Shown here: positions 7,215 through 15,358 of the stretch, piece after piece
Position numbering within the stretch: the first letter of the stretch is position 1
Layout: the number at the start of each line of letters is the position of its first letter
Source: Entomomonas sp964395065
GTDB taxonomy: Bacteria > Pseudomonadota > Gammaproteobacteria > Pseudomonadales > Pseudomonadaceae
Length of the DNA: 39,675 nucleotides
Direction: 5' to 3'
Assembly: GCA_964395065.1 (NCBI GenBank)
Contig: CAYNAM010000009.1
Coordinates: forward strand, 1 to 39,675
Translations under genes and position numbers: made by a program
Notes under the pieces: model-generated
Databases searched by the model: none
What the model saw: only the letters and a program-made list of their open reading frames with translations
Told to the model about the DNA's origin: nothing

Positions 7215-8333
7215 ATGAACGAATTTTCATCACTCCTTCAACAAGGCAATGTATGGTTTTTTATTCCTAGTGCTATTTTACTGGGTGCTCTTCATGGCCT
7301 TGAGCCCGGGCATTCAAAAACAATGATGGCCGCCTTTATTATTGCCATTAAGGGAACGGTACGCCAAGCGGCCATGTTGGGTTTAGCCGCCGCACTCTCA
7401 CACACAGCAGTTGTTTGGTTAATTGCTATGGGGGGGATGTATCTTAGTAAAACGTTTACCGCCGAGTCAGCTGAGCCGTGGTTGCAGTTAATTTCAGCGG
7501 TTATTATTTTAGGTACGGCTTTTTGGATGTTTTGGCGAACATGGCGGGGCGAAAGAAACTGGTTGCAAGCGATGAATGAGGAGGAGTCTCATCACCATCA
7601 TCATGATGAGGTAAGGCAAATCAATACAAAGAGTGGCATAGTAGAGCTCTCTATTTTTGAGGAAAATCAACCGCCTCATTGGCGTTTGCGTGGTGTGGAT
7701 GGGCAAGTGTTGCTGGCGGCAGATGTTTCATTGGTGACGGAAAGAGCTGATGCGAGTATTGATGCTTTTCAATTTGTTGATCGAGGGGATTATTTGGAGT
7801 CTATCACCGCTATTGCTGAGCCTCATTGTTTTGATGTACGTCTTTCGTTGGTGAGTAATGGGCAAGCAGAAGTATATGATTTAACCTTTTATGAACATGA
7901 ACATACTCACGATCATGCGGTGCTAGCGGGGTTGGATGTGAATTCAAAAGAATATCAAGATGCTCATGAATTAGCCCATGCTAATGATATTAAACAGCGT
8001 TTTACAGGAGGGGCGGTCACTAATTGGCAGATTTTATTGTTTGGGTTGACGGGTGGTCTTATTCCTTGCCCTGCGGCAATTACCATTTTATTAATTTGTA
8101 TTCAGTTAAAGGCTATTTCTTTAGGGGCTACCTTGGTGGTTTGTTTTAGTGTTGGGTTGGCGCTTACGCTGGTGGCGGTTGGAGTGGGTGCTGCGCTCAG
8201 TATTCGCCATATTGCAAAACGTTGGCAGGGGTTTAATACGATTGCCAGAAGAGCACCTTATTTTTCCAGTGCTTTGATTGCGGCGGTGGGGCTTTATATG
8301 GGCATCCACGGTTGGCTTGGTCTTGTTGGTTGA
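7215..8333 (+). CDS. rcnA: Nickel/cobalt efflux protein RcnA
   Basis: 372 aa inner-membrane NicO-family exporter. The N-terminal helices carry the HGLEPGHSKTMMAA motif (residues 27-40) and LSHTAVVW; the C-terminal half has LTGGLIPCPAAITILL (residues 278-293). Between them is a long loop, about residues 111-265, with a five-His run (126-130), a second His cluster EHEHTHDH (227-234) and a beta-rich acidic stretch in between. E. coli RcnA is about 274 aa with only a short His-rich loop, so this protein carries roughly 100 extra residues there. Repression by RcnR is indicated by the two operators upstream. A strong terminator follows the stop. Confidence 0.94.
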   Translation: MNEFSSLLQQGNVWFFIPSAILLGALHGLEPGHSKTMMAAFIIAIKGTVRQAAMLGLAAALSHTAVVWLIAMGGMYLSKTFTAESAEPWLQLISAVIILGTAFWMFWRTWRGERNWLQAMNEEESHHHHHDEVRQINTKSGIVELSIFEENQPPHWRLRGVDGQVLLAADVSLVTERADASIDAFQFVDRGDYLESITAIAEPHCFDVRLSLVSNGQAEVYDLTFYEHEHTHDHAVLAGLDVNSKEYQDAHELAHANDIKQRFTGGAVTNWQILLFGLTGGLIPCPAAITILLICIQLKAISLGATLVVCFSVGLALTLVAVGVGAALSIRHIAKRWQGFNTIARRAPYFSSALIAAVGLYMGIHGWLGLVG

Positions 8334-8369
8334 TGTGCTGGCTAATCTAAATCGTTTCATCGTTTTTAT

Positions 8370-8415
8370 CGTTATGCTTTGCTTAAGCTGAGTAAAGTAT
8401 AACGATTGGTTTTTT
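8370..8415 (+). terminator. Terminator after rcnA
   Basis: A long imperfect stem (CGTTATGCTTTGCT at 8370-8383 against AGTAAAGTATAACG at 8391-8404) is followed by GATTGGTTTTTT ending at 8415. It lies 37 bases after the rcnA stop. Confidence 0.8.
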
Positions 8416-8440
8416 AGTGTTGGGCGGCTTGATAAAAAGC

Positions 8441-8469
8441 TTGCTCCCTTTTATGTCTCCCCTTACAAT
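8441..8469 (+). promoter_or_regulatory. Promoter of leader cassette A
   Basis: TTGCTC (8441-8446), 17 bases, TACAAT (8464-8469, five of six matches to the -10 consensus). The expected start, about 8476, falls at the base of the first leader hairpin (8475-8496). Cassettes B and C have a promoter-like pair at the same place relative to their first hairpin. Confidence 0.55.
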
Positions 8470-8474
8470 AAATT

Positions 8475-8678
8475 CGCTATAGCAAAATCTATAGTGCGAG
8501 CTTGGTCGCTCGCCACACGTACGACTGTCATTAGTTCTCTAATTGGCAGATACACTGCTTTGCCTAAAAAATATGGTGGGCTGTGTGCGGGACACCCTTC
8601 GGGGTGTGCCGGTTTCGTACGTGATCGGTCGACCAACCTGTGCACAGTTCCGCCTCCCTATTTTATAGCAAGGGGAGG
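8475..8678 (+). ncRNA. Structured leader RNA A, C4 / P4 CI antisense-RNA type
   Basis: Elements in order are as follows. P0 is CGCTATAG/CTATAGTG (8475-8482 / 8489-8496). P1 is GCGAGC/GCTCGC (8496-8501 / 8508-8513), with loop plus first stem base TTGGTCG at 8502-8508. A spacer of about 60 bases follows. P2 is a long stem of 8575-8591 with 8637-8654. Inside P2 are P3, ACACCC-TTCG-GGGTGT (8592-8607, a UNCG tetraloop), and P4, CCGGT/ATCGG (8609-8613 / 8624-8628). The free segment CGACCAA (8630-8636) is complementary to the P1 loop. P5 is CTCCC/GGGAG (8654-8677), ending 28 bases before the small gene at 8706. Cassettes B and C keep each stem with different bases. The C4 family assignment is from memory of phage P1/P7 C4 and P4 CI RNAs; that it is transcribed is inferred. 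Confidence 0.75.
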
Positions 8679-8705
8679 TTTGATAAGGATAGGCAGGTAC
8701 CGATT

Positions 8706-9008
8706 ATGGTCAAGTGTGAAAAATCTCCTCTTTTTGTTCCATTAAGCCCCGCTTCGCAAGCCGTGGGTGAGAATGTGTTGTTTTTTAATGCTAATGCGTC
8801 GATGGATGCGGTATATGAGTGCGCCAATGCAAGGCTTCAGGCCATTATTAATCTGTTGGATATGTTGCACGAGTTTAAGAGTTCGTCACCCAATAATGCC
8901 GCAGTGGTTTCTAGTGTGGCCAGTTTTTTATTGAATGATGCCAATACATTGTTTGAGGAGTTAGGTGGTTTGGCGTTAACGTATGATAAATCACAATCTG
9001 ATGTGTAG
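8706..9008 (+). CDS. Small helical protein behind leader A (DUF3077/DUF6124-like)
   Basis: 100 aa from ATG 8706. An upstream in-frame GTG at 8640 lies inside the structured leader and is rejected. The protein has a short N-terminal strand (FVPL, then ENVLFFNANAS) followed by helices containing ECANARLQAIINLLDML and VVSSVASFLLNDANTLFEEL. It aligns without large gaps to the 92-aa protein at 38954-39232: FxPL, NVLxF, then a conserved Cys-Ala with Arg, then a helical tail. The pattern resembles small pseudomonad families such as DUF3077/DUF6124, but I am not certain of that link and the function is unknown. Its place behind a C4-type leader is where phage P1 keeps icd. Confidence 0.72.
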   Translation: MVKCEKSPLFVPLSPASQAVGENVLFFNANASMDAVYECANARLQAIINLLDMLHEFKSSSPNNAAVVSSVASFLLNDANTLFEELGGLALTYDKSQSDV

Positions 9009-9038
9009 ATTGGGGGACGTTTATATTGTGTTGTGTAT

Positions 9039-9067
9039 AAAAAAGCCCCAGTTGTTAAACTGGGGCT
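9039..9067. terminator. Terminator shared by the small gene and the autotransporter
   Basis: AGCCCCAGTT (9044-9053) and AACTGGGGCT (9058-9067) form a 10-bp stem with a four-base loop. The A run at 9039-9044 gives a T tract on the minus strand, so it best serves the autotransporter gene ending at 9102, and may also stop the plus-strand gene ending at 9008. Confidence 0.8.
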
Positions 9068-9101
9068 CTTGCGGGGTGTTTGTATAAAGTTAGGCGGTTG
9101 A

Positions 9102-12100
9102 TTAGAACTTGTAGTTTAAGTTTAATTGACCTGCATATTCTTTATATTTGTTATCACCCCATGTTCCACCCACTTGTGCAGAAACACTGAATTTAGGTGT
9201 AATGTTACCAATTAAACCAACTTTGGTTTCATAGCGGTTATGAGGTACACCATTACTTAATTTCATGCCATTGAAGTTGATATCATTTTTGGCGCTGTTG
9301 TTAATCCAGTTAAATTCTGCAAAGGGTTCAACAGGGTGTTGTAGTTGTATGTCTTTGGCTTGTATTCTAAGACCTACACGTGTCACTAAACCACTGCCTT
9401 TGCTATTTGTTACATTAAGAACGTTAGCTTTGTCGTAGAGGTTGTCTGCGTGGTAGTAGTTATAGGTTAGTTGTGCTTGTGGGGTTGCTGTCCATTGTAG
9501 GTTGTCTTTTGTCCCTAGCACTAAACCATAGCCAGTTTCGATGGAGGTGCTCCATGTATTACTGTCGTATTTTTTGTTACCCGATACGTCTTTACCAGAG
9601 GTTTCGTTACGATACCAACCGTATTGGCTCCATGTGTCTACATAAAGCCCTTTGTTTGAGTCATCGTTTTGGAACCATGTGGCATAAACGCCTGCATTGT
9701 AACCTTTAACCTTTGAGTCTGCTTTTGAGTGGGTTTCTTCGACGGTGCTGGTGTTTTTGTAGTCACCGTATCCTGCCATTAAACCAACATGGAGGTTTCC
9801 ATCATTAAGTTTCCAAACACCAATATCACTACCCATTTGAACCATGTATAAACGGTTTTTGTTGTTGATGCTATCACTTAAGCTACGGTAGCTACCATGA
9901 GTCATTTTGGTTCTCATCCATAAGGTGTTGAGTTGAGATGTGTCTTGGCTAGCAGGCATTACCAGTAGGCGGTCTCTTAGTTGTTGGCTGAACATTTCTG
10001 TTGCCGCTGTTTGGTTTGCTAGGTAGCCACCAACAACAGGGTTGAAGTTGTTATTTCTTAAGAACCAACTTTGTGAGGCGGCTCCACCAGCAGCATTTCC
10101 TTGGTATAGGCCGTATTGATAAACACCATTCATGACAGGTCTACCAAGGGCAAATGCATTGCTGGATGATGTGCCGTTAACTGTAATGACTTCAATACCA
10201 TTGCCTGTTAAGTTACCATAGACTGAGTTAGCTGTTGGGTTTACGTAAACTGTTGTCGCGCCACCTGTGCCTGTGGTTGCATTATCTACAATTAGTCTAT
10301 CGCTTGTACCCGTCGAGCCGTTGAATTGGGTATTGACGATTAAACTACCACCATTAGATACAAAGTTACCATTGCCACCATTGGTTACTTGAAGTGTATT
10401 GCCAACAAATGAAGGTACACCTTGAGAGTTGGTTGTTAAATCAATGATTCCTGAATGATCAAAATTAGCTACATTGTTGAATGAGGCGGTTGTGATCGTA
10501 CCCGTGTTATTTTTGTCAGAAAAATTGATAGTCCCTTTGTTATTAAAGGTGCCATTGGTACCAAAATCATTATCAATTGAGGATTTTGTGTTTGTTCCAC
10601 CGAAGTTTGGTAGAACAACATTGCTATTGTTATTGAATGTGACAGCACCTGTACCAGTGAAGTTTGTATAACCTGTTATTTTATTGTAGTTGTCAATGGT
10701 TGTTGCCGCATTGCTTGTTCCAAATATAGCTTGGTCGTTATCGGCACTGATATCAGCGTAAGAGGTAAGTGATTGATTACCTGTGGTGCTTGCCATATAG
10801 ACTCCACCACCATTCGCGCCAGTACCACCCTCAATTTTTGTATTGCCGAGGGTAATGGTATTGGTTCCTGTTTGGGTGGTTGCGCTGATTGCTTGCCCGT
10901 TACCCGTGGCTTTTACCACATTGACGTTGTCAGAAACAACAATGGCTGATGTCCCAGCTCCTGTTACTTGCGAACCGATTGTTTGCACTGAGCCTGTATC
11001 TGACTGTGCGGTGACAGAGTTAATGTTATCTAGCATAATGCTGGAGTTAGCGCCATTCGTTGCTACAGTATTTATAGCTGCCGCTTTACCCTGTTGACTG
11101 ACTGTGTTGATATAGTCTGCATTGGTTATATTTACTGTGGCGCTGTTACCTATATTACCTGCGCGCGCTAAAATCCCTATTGTTTGTTGGGTCGTAGTAT
11201 TGCCTACTGATGTTACTGCAATGTGTTTATCTGCATTATCAACGGTAATGGTGCTACTTCCATCGGTTACGTTTGTTAGTATACCAATACCTTGTTTAGC
11301 ATCAATATCAATATTGCCTGTGGTATTTATGTAAACATTACCTGTTGCGCTATTTTTATTGACATAGATGCCTTCAGTTTGTGCTGATTCACCACCAGAT
11401 GTCCAGATGTCTCCTCCTTGATTTACAGTGATATCACCACCATTATTGCTGTTGAGCGCATTGATACCATCAGCGTTGTTGCCTGTAGATCGGATGATAC
11501 CATTTTGGAAGTTGATTACTGTATTTCCTGTACCGCCAGTACTAGATGAACCTATAGCTATACCGTTGTCACTGTTGATGTTGATGGCATTTATGTTGTT
11601 AATGTCTATGAGAACATCACCACCAACATTGTTTGTTTGGAAAAAACCATTTGGCCCATTAGCACCTTGAATGGTTGTATTGCCAGTCACGGAGATGGTG
11701 CCATTGGCATCATCATAGGTGATGATACCTTTTCCTTGAGTTTGATTATTTAATGCAACCGCTGATCCTACAGCCGCACCTGCACCATCAATGGTGATGT
11801 TACCTGAAACGTTTAGTTTTTGATCCGCCGTTTCAGATGCATCTGTTGCGTTTAAGATAATACCGTTAGCGTTAGCACCAGTTACAGTGATATTACCTGT
11901 TGAGGTTACATCGCCTGAGCTGGCGGAAACACCGATTGCTTTACCATTGCTACCCATTATAGTAATGGTACCGTTATTGATAACGGTTGCTTTTTTAAGA
12001 GAGGTAATATTGACACCTATTTTGCTACCTGATGCTTGTCCAGCATTAATAGTAATGCCTCCTTTGTTTTCTAAGAAGGCATCTTGTCTAGCGTACACAT

Positions 12101-12770
12101 ACAGCCCGTTCATTGAGTTCGCTGAGGTGGTTGTGTTGTTTAAGGTGACTTGGCTATTTTGATCCGTTGTAACATTAATCTCACGGCCATTTGCGGTTAT
12201 ACCTGTTACGTAAGAGCCTGTAGTTATGTTTATATTACTACCACTTTGTAAGTTAACATTTACTTTGCCTCCTCCAGAAACGAAATCGCCACCAAAGTTT
12301 TCTGCCAATATTCCGTATGTTCCTGAGTTACTTGTATTTGTTGAGTCAATCGAAAGGGTACCAGCATTATTTACAGTAACGATAGCATTAGATGAGTCCG
12401 AACGCACATAGAGTGCTGTGCCAACACCTGCTGTTTGAGCAGAAATGCTTGATTGATCATCCACGGATATTGTTAAGTTTCCATATCCCTGTCCTAGTAG
12501 ACTTAATGAGCCATTATTACCACCAATACTGACCGCTGATGGCCATGATATTCCAGAGAGCTGATTACCTGTTACTGTGACTTGTGTATTTTTAATTTGT
12601 AAATCATTAGTAGCAGTACCCCCTTGTGTTATGGGAGCTGTGATAATTTCATTTTCATACGTAACTGTATTTCCTGTCACAGTAGCCGCTGAAGTAGTAT
12701 TGGTAAAAGTAAGGGGGGATAAAGAAAGTATAACAATAGATATTGTTAGTTTGTTTAGGTTATGGCGCAT
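9102..12770 (-). CDS. Type V autotransporter with beta-helix passenger
   Basis: 1222 aa from ATG 12770, preceded by GGAGAG; the ATG at 12782 is part of that ribosome-site region. The signal peptide spans about residues 1-29 (hydrophobic LTISIVILSLSPLTF, cleavage near TSA-A). Residues about 30-900 are a Gly/Asn/Thr/Ser-rich passenger with short repeating patterns (GNTVT, TGNITV, NNGTITI) typical of a right-handed beta-helix. Around residues 840-900 there is the conserved passenger end (LIVDNATTGTGGATTVYVN). The last roughly 270 residues are a 12-strand barrel, with GSDIGVWKLNDGNLHVGLMAGYG and a C-terminal aromatic (LNLNYKF). It should be exported by Sec, inserted by Bam and displayed at the surface; passenger activity (adhesin or other) cannot be read from sequence. 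The gene is monocistronic. Confidence 0.92.
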   Translation of the reverse strand: MRHNLNKLTISIVILSLSPLTFTNTTSAATVTGNTVTYENEIITAPITQGGTATNDLQIKNTQVTVTGNQLSGISWPSAVSIGGNNGSLSLLGQGYGNLTISVDDQSSISAQTAGVGTALYVRSDSSNAIVTVNNAGTLSIDSTNTSNSGTYGILAENFGGDFVSGGGKVNVNLQSGSNINITTGSYVTGITANGREINVTTDQNSQVTLNNTTTSANSMNGLYVYARQDAFLENKGGITINAGQASGSKIGVNITSLKKATVINNGTITIMGSNGKAIGVSASSGDVTSTGNITVTGANANGIILNATDASETADQKLNVSGNITIDGAGAAVGSAVALNNQTQGKGIITYDDANGTISVTGNTTIQGANGPNGFFQTNNVGGDVLIDINNINAININSDNGIAIGSSSTGGTGNTVINFQNGIIRSTGNNADGINALNSNNGGDITVNQGGDIWTSGGESAQTEGIYVNKNSATGNVYINTTGNIDIDAKQGIGILTNVTDGSSTITVDNADKHIAVTSVGNTTTQQTIGILARAGNIGNSATVNITNADYINTVSQQGKAAAINTVATNGANSSIMLDNINSVTAQSDTGSVQTIGSQVTGAGTSAIVVSDNVNVVKATGNGQAISATTQTGTNTITLGNTKIEGGTGANGGGVYMASTTGNQSLTSYADISADNDQAIFGTSNAATTIDNYNKITGYTNFTGTGAVTFNNNSNVVLPNFGGTNTKSSIDNDFGTNGTFNNKGTINFSDKNNTGTITTASFNNVANFDHSGIIDLTTNSQGVPSFVGNTLQVTNGGNGNFVSNGGSLIVNTQFNGSTGTSDRLIVDNATTGTGGATTVYVNPTANSVYGNLTGNGIEVITVNGTSSSNAFALGRPVMNGVYQYGLYQGNAAGGAASQSWFLRNNNFNPVVGGYLANQTAATEMFSQQLRDRLLVMPASQDTSQLNTLWMRTKMTHGSYRSLSDSINNKNRLYMVQMGSDIGVWKLNDGNLHVGLMAGYGDYKNTSTVEETHSKADSKVKGYNAGVYATWFQNDDSNKGLYVDTWSQYGWYRNETSGKDVSGNKKYDSNTWSTSIETGYGLVLGTKDNLQWTATPQAQLTYNYYHADNLYDKANVLNVTNSKGSGLVTRVGLRIQAKDIQLQHPVEPFAEFNWINNSAKNDINFNGMKLSNGVPHNRYETKVGLIGNITPKFSVSAQVGGTWGDNKYKEYAGQLNLNYKF

Positions 12771-13026
12771 ATTACTCTCCATTGTATTAAGTATAAATAT
12801 CCGTATTAAAGGATTATGACGATTGCACTAAAGTATAGAAAAGTAAATTATATCGTTATTTATTTTTTTATGGAACAAAATTATGAACAGAAAGGGGTAT
12901 TCTTGCTTTTTTAGTATACTGGTTTGGCTATTGTTCCGTTTTTAATTTTTTAATAAAACAGTTGGTTAATTATAAAAGTAATTGATTAGGGACTTTGTTA
13001 GTTTTAAAAAGGAGAGCATTGTAAGG

Positions 13027-13058
13027 AGCATCTTGTTACTTTGATATAACAAGATGCT
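13027..13058. other. Perfect 12-bp inverted repeat
   Basis: AGCATCTTGTTA (13027-13038) and TAACAAGATGCT (13047-13058) lie just beyond the stop of the SMP-30 gene. Position suggests a transcription terminator or mRNA 3'-end stabiliser, but no T tract follows on either strand. Confidence 0.45.
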
Positions 13059-13067
13059 ATTGAGTCA

Positions 13068-14066
13068 TTACTTTGTGCCTTGTATGGCTACATCTAAGCG
13101 ATAAAGTGTATTGCTACCAGTAATATAGGCAACTTTTTTATTGTTTGGAAGTTGACTAAAAACTATGTTGGCAACAACTGTAGGGAATTTTATACTGCCT
13201 ATTTCTTTACCAGAGGGTGTAAAAATATGAATGTATTCTCCAGCAGTCACCCAGATATTACCTTTTTCATCTACCGCAATACCATCAGGAACTCCAGTGG
13301 TGATATTGGCCAAATCTCTGCCATTGGAAAGATTTTTGTTATTGTCTATATCATACGCGACAAGATGGTGGCGTAGAGATTTATCATCAGGGTTATGGCC
13401 AAGTTGTGAGTCAGCAATATAGAGTTTTTTTTGATCGGGGCTTAGTGCTATACCATTAGGCGTTTTGACTTCTGGGGTATTTAAGCGAATAATTTTTTGT
13501 GTTTCGGGGCTGTAGCGATAACTAAACTCACCGCCTGCTACAGGATTACCGCCGTAACCTTCTTCTTTTTTTAGTATGCCAAAGGTTGGATCGGTAAACC
13601 AAATTTCGCCTTCTTTATCAATAATTAGGTCATTGGGGCTATTGAGTTTTTTATCTTCATATAGGTCAACCAATACGCGCCATGAGCCATCGGCTTCTTG
13701 TCGCTCTATTGCTCTTTTGCCATGTGATGCCGCAAGGATACGACCTTGTTTATCCATTGCATGCCCATTATGGAACTGGGCAGGGTAGAGCCATGTGGTT
13801 GTACCTTCTTTTTCATTCCATTTTAAAACGCGATTATTGACAATGTCGCTCCAAATAACGCTATTATCTTGTAATACTAGTGGCCCTTCACTCCATTTTG
13901 CATTGTCCTCTAACACCTCTAATTTTGCTTGTACTGGAATGAGTTGTTGTAGTGCTTCAGGATTTTTGCTGTCTACTTTAAAGTCAATTGTGGGGTGAGT
14001 GTTTGCAAATGCTTGTGATGATAAACCACCAGCTACTACTAGTGCGAGTAATCCTTGTTTAAACAT
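13068..14066 (-). CDS. Periplasmic SMP-30/gluconolactonase-family hydrolase
   Basis: 332 aa from ATG 14066, which has GGAGAAAAC upstream; the frame from 14084 adds six residues without a ribosome site. An N-terminal signal peptide (MFKQGLLALVVAGGLSSQAFA, cut after AFA) sends it to the periplasm. The rest is a six-bladed propeller with the family's metal-site motifs: Glu in KWSEGPLV, Asn in NSPNDLIID, TDPTFG, and Asp in VPDGIAVDEKGNIWVT. These enzymes open sugar lactones such as gluconolactone using a divalent metal; a lactonase or related esterase is the best guess. It stands alone between the autotransporter and a divergent membrane-protein gene. Confidence 0.87.
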   Translation of the reverse strand: MFKQGLLALVVAGGLSSQAFANTHPTIDFKVDSKNPEALQQLIPVQAKLEVLEDNAKWSEGPLVLQDNSVIWSDIVNNRVLKWNEKEGTTTWLYPAQFHNGHAMDKQGRILAASHGKRAIERQEADGSWRVLVDLYEDKKLNSPNDLIIDKEGEIWFTDPTFGILKKEEGYGGNPVAGGEFSYRYSPETQKIIRLNTPEVKTPNGIALSPDQKKLYIADSQLGHNPDDKSLRHHLVAYDIDNNKNLSNGRDLANITTGVPDGIAVDEKGNIWVTAGEYIHIFTPSGKEIGSIKFPTVVANIVFSQLPNNKKVAYITGSNTLYRLDVAIQGTK

Positions 14067-14240
14067 TATTGTTTTCTCCGTCATAGTGTTTAATAGGGGG
14101 CAGTATAACGAATGCTGTTAGCAACTTGTTGTTGAATAGAGTTGATTTTATTTCATTATATGATTTTTATAAATAGATACTTCTAATCTAATGGTTATTA
14201 TAGTACATTAATTAAAACGACCGTTTATTAGTGAGATATT

Positions 14241-15302
14241 ATGCAAATAAAACGTAAAGATTTAGATAGAGCTGTTGAAATGGACATTCTTTCCTCAAAT
14301 CAGGCGGAGTCTCTATGGTCTTTTTTAAAAGCTCAAAATAAAGATATTCCAAGCTTTCAGATGACTCATATTCTTTATTATTTTGGCGGTATGATTGCCA
14401 TTAGTGCGATGTCTCTTTTTATGACGCTGGGATGGGAACGTTTCGGTAGTTTTGGTTTATTTGTTATTTGTGTTATCTACGCTATTTTGTTGCTTACTCT
14501 GACAGAAGTTTTTTTGAGGCGCCAGTTAACAATTCCCGCGGGAATTTTAGCAACTTTGGTTGTGGTGCTGGTGCCTTTAGCGGTTTATAGTTTGCAAGCA
14601 GGGTTTGGGTATTGGGATGATAATACGAGTTATCGCAATTATCATCGTTATATTGATTGGCGTTGGACGATTATGGAGTTATCTACACTGGCCGTTGGTG
14701 TATTTATGGTTTATCGTTATCGCTTGTCATTCTTAGTGATGCCGGTTGCTGTCACCCTCTGGTATATGAGTATGGATTTGGCGCCATTGCTTGTACAATT
14801 ATTGGGGTGGGAAAAATCAAATGATTATTTTTATGGCAGTTATTGGGAGCTAAAACAAAACATATCACTTTGGTTTGGTTTATGGATGATTGCTGTTGCG
14901 TTTATTGTCGACATAAAAAACAAAACATCTAATGATTTTTCTTTTTGGTTATATTTCTGGGGTGTTTTAGCCTTTTGGGGTGCACTGAGTTCAATGCATT
15001 CGGATAGTGAGTTAAGTAAGTTTTTTTATTGTTGCATTAATGTCATGATGATTTTTATTGGAGCGATGATTAGTAGAAAGGTGTTTGTTATATTTGGTGG
15101 AGTAGGGGTTGCTTTTTATCTAGGGCACTTATCCTACGCTGTGTTTAGAGACAGTATGTTATTTCCCTTTGCGTTAACGGCCATTGGATTGTTCATTGTC
15201 TCTATGGGTATTTATTGGCAACGTCATGAGGAGCGAATACATCATAAGTTACAGCAACTTTTACCTTCCTCATTAAGGATGCTAATTAGTAAAAATAATT
15301 AG
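14241..15302 (+). CDS. Multi-pass membrane protein (DUF2157-like)
   Basis: 353 aa. A short cytoplasmic helical N-terminus (KRKDLDRAVEMDILSSNQAESLWSFL) is followed by about ten predicted membrane helices spread over residues 45-335 and a basic C-terminus. The N-terminal helical motif followed by MTHILYYFGGMIAISAM resembles the DUF2157 layout of bacterial membrane proteins of unknown function. It is divergent from the SMP-30 gene and convergent with polA. No catalytic motif is seen. The assignment to DUF2157 is from general resemblance only. Confidence 0.7.
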   Translation: MQIKRKDLDRAVEMDILSSNQAESLWSFLKAQNKDIPSFQMTHILYYFGGMIAISAMSLFMTLGWERFGSFGLFVICVIYAILLLTLTEVFLRRQLTIPAGILATLVVVLVPLAVYSLQAGFGYWDDNTSYRNYHRYIDWRWTIMELSTLAVGVFMVYRYRLSFLVMPVAVTLWYMSMDLAPLLVQLLGWEKSNDYFYGSYWELKQNISLWFGLWMIAVAFIVDIKNKTSNDFSFWLYFWGVLAFWGALSSMHSDSELSKFFYCCINVMMIFIGAMISRKVFVIFGGVGVAFYLGHLSYAVFRDSMLFPFALTAIGLFIVSMGIYWQRHEERIHHKLQQLLPSSLRMLISKNN

Positions 15303-15310
15303 ATTTTTGT

Positions 15311-15345
15311 ATGAGGTTAGGCAGTTGGATGCTAGCTAACCTCAT
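15311..15345. other. Inverted repeat between convergent genes
   Basis: ATGAGGTTAG (15311-15320) and CTAACCTCAT (15336-15345) form a perfect 10-bp stem with a 15-base loop between the stops of the membrane-protein gene and polA. No T tract adjoins it, so it is a terminator-like hairpin rather than a clear intrinsic terminator. Confidence 0.45.
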
Positions 15346-15358
15346 GCTAATAGTATCT

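Noticed and set aside
8640..8705. Earlier GTG start for the small gene at 8706
   Set aside because: It lies inside the P2 stem of leader A, has no ribosome site, and the added residues are absent from the paralogue at 38954.
8494..8745. An 83-aa frame (GGLCAGHPSGCAGF, then STNLCTVPPPYF) over leader A
   Set aside because: It runs through the whole structured RNA. Its pattern resembles phage 'Ash'-type annotations, which I think are conceptual translations of C4-like RNA; base changes between the copies preserve pairing, not this frame.
10474..12411. Several plus-strand frames of 60-90 aa
   Set aside because: Antisense shadows of the low-complexity autotransporter passenger; rich in Val/Leu/Pro because they mirror Asn/Thr/Gly codons.
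13027..13058. Intrinsic terminator
   Set aside because: The stem is perfect but no T tract follows on either strand; kept only as an inverted repeat.
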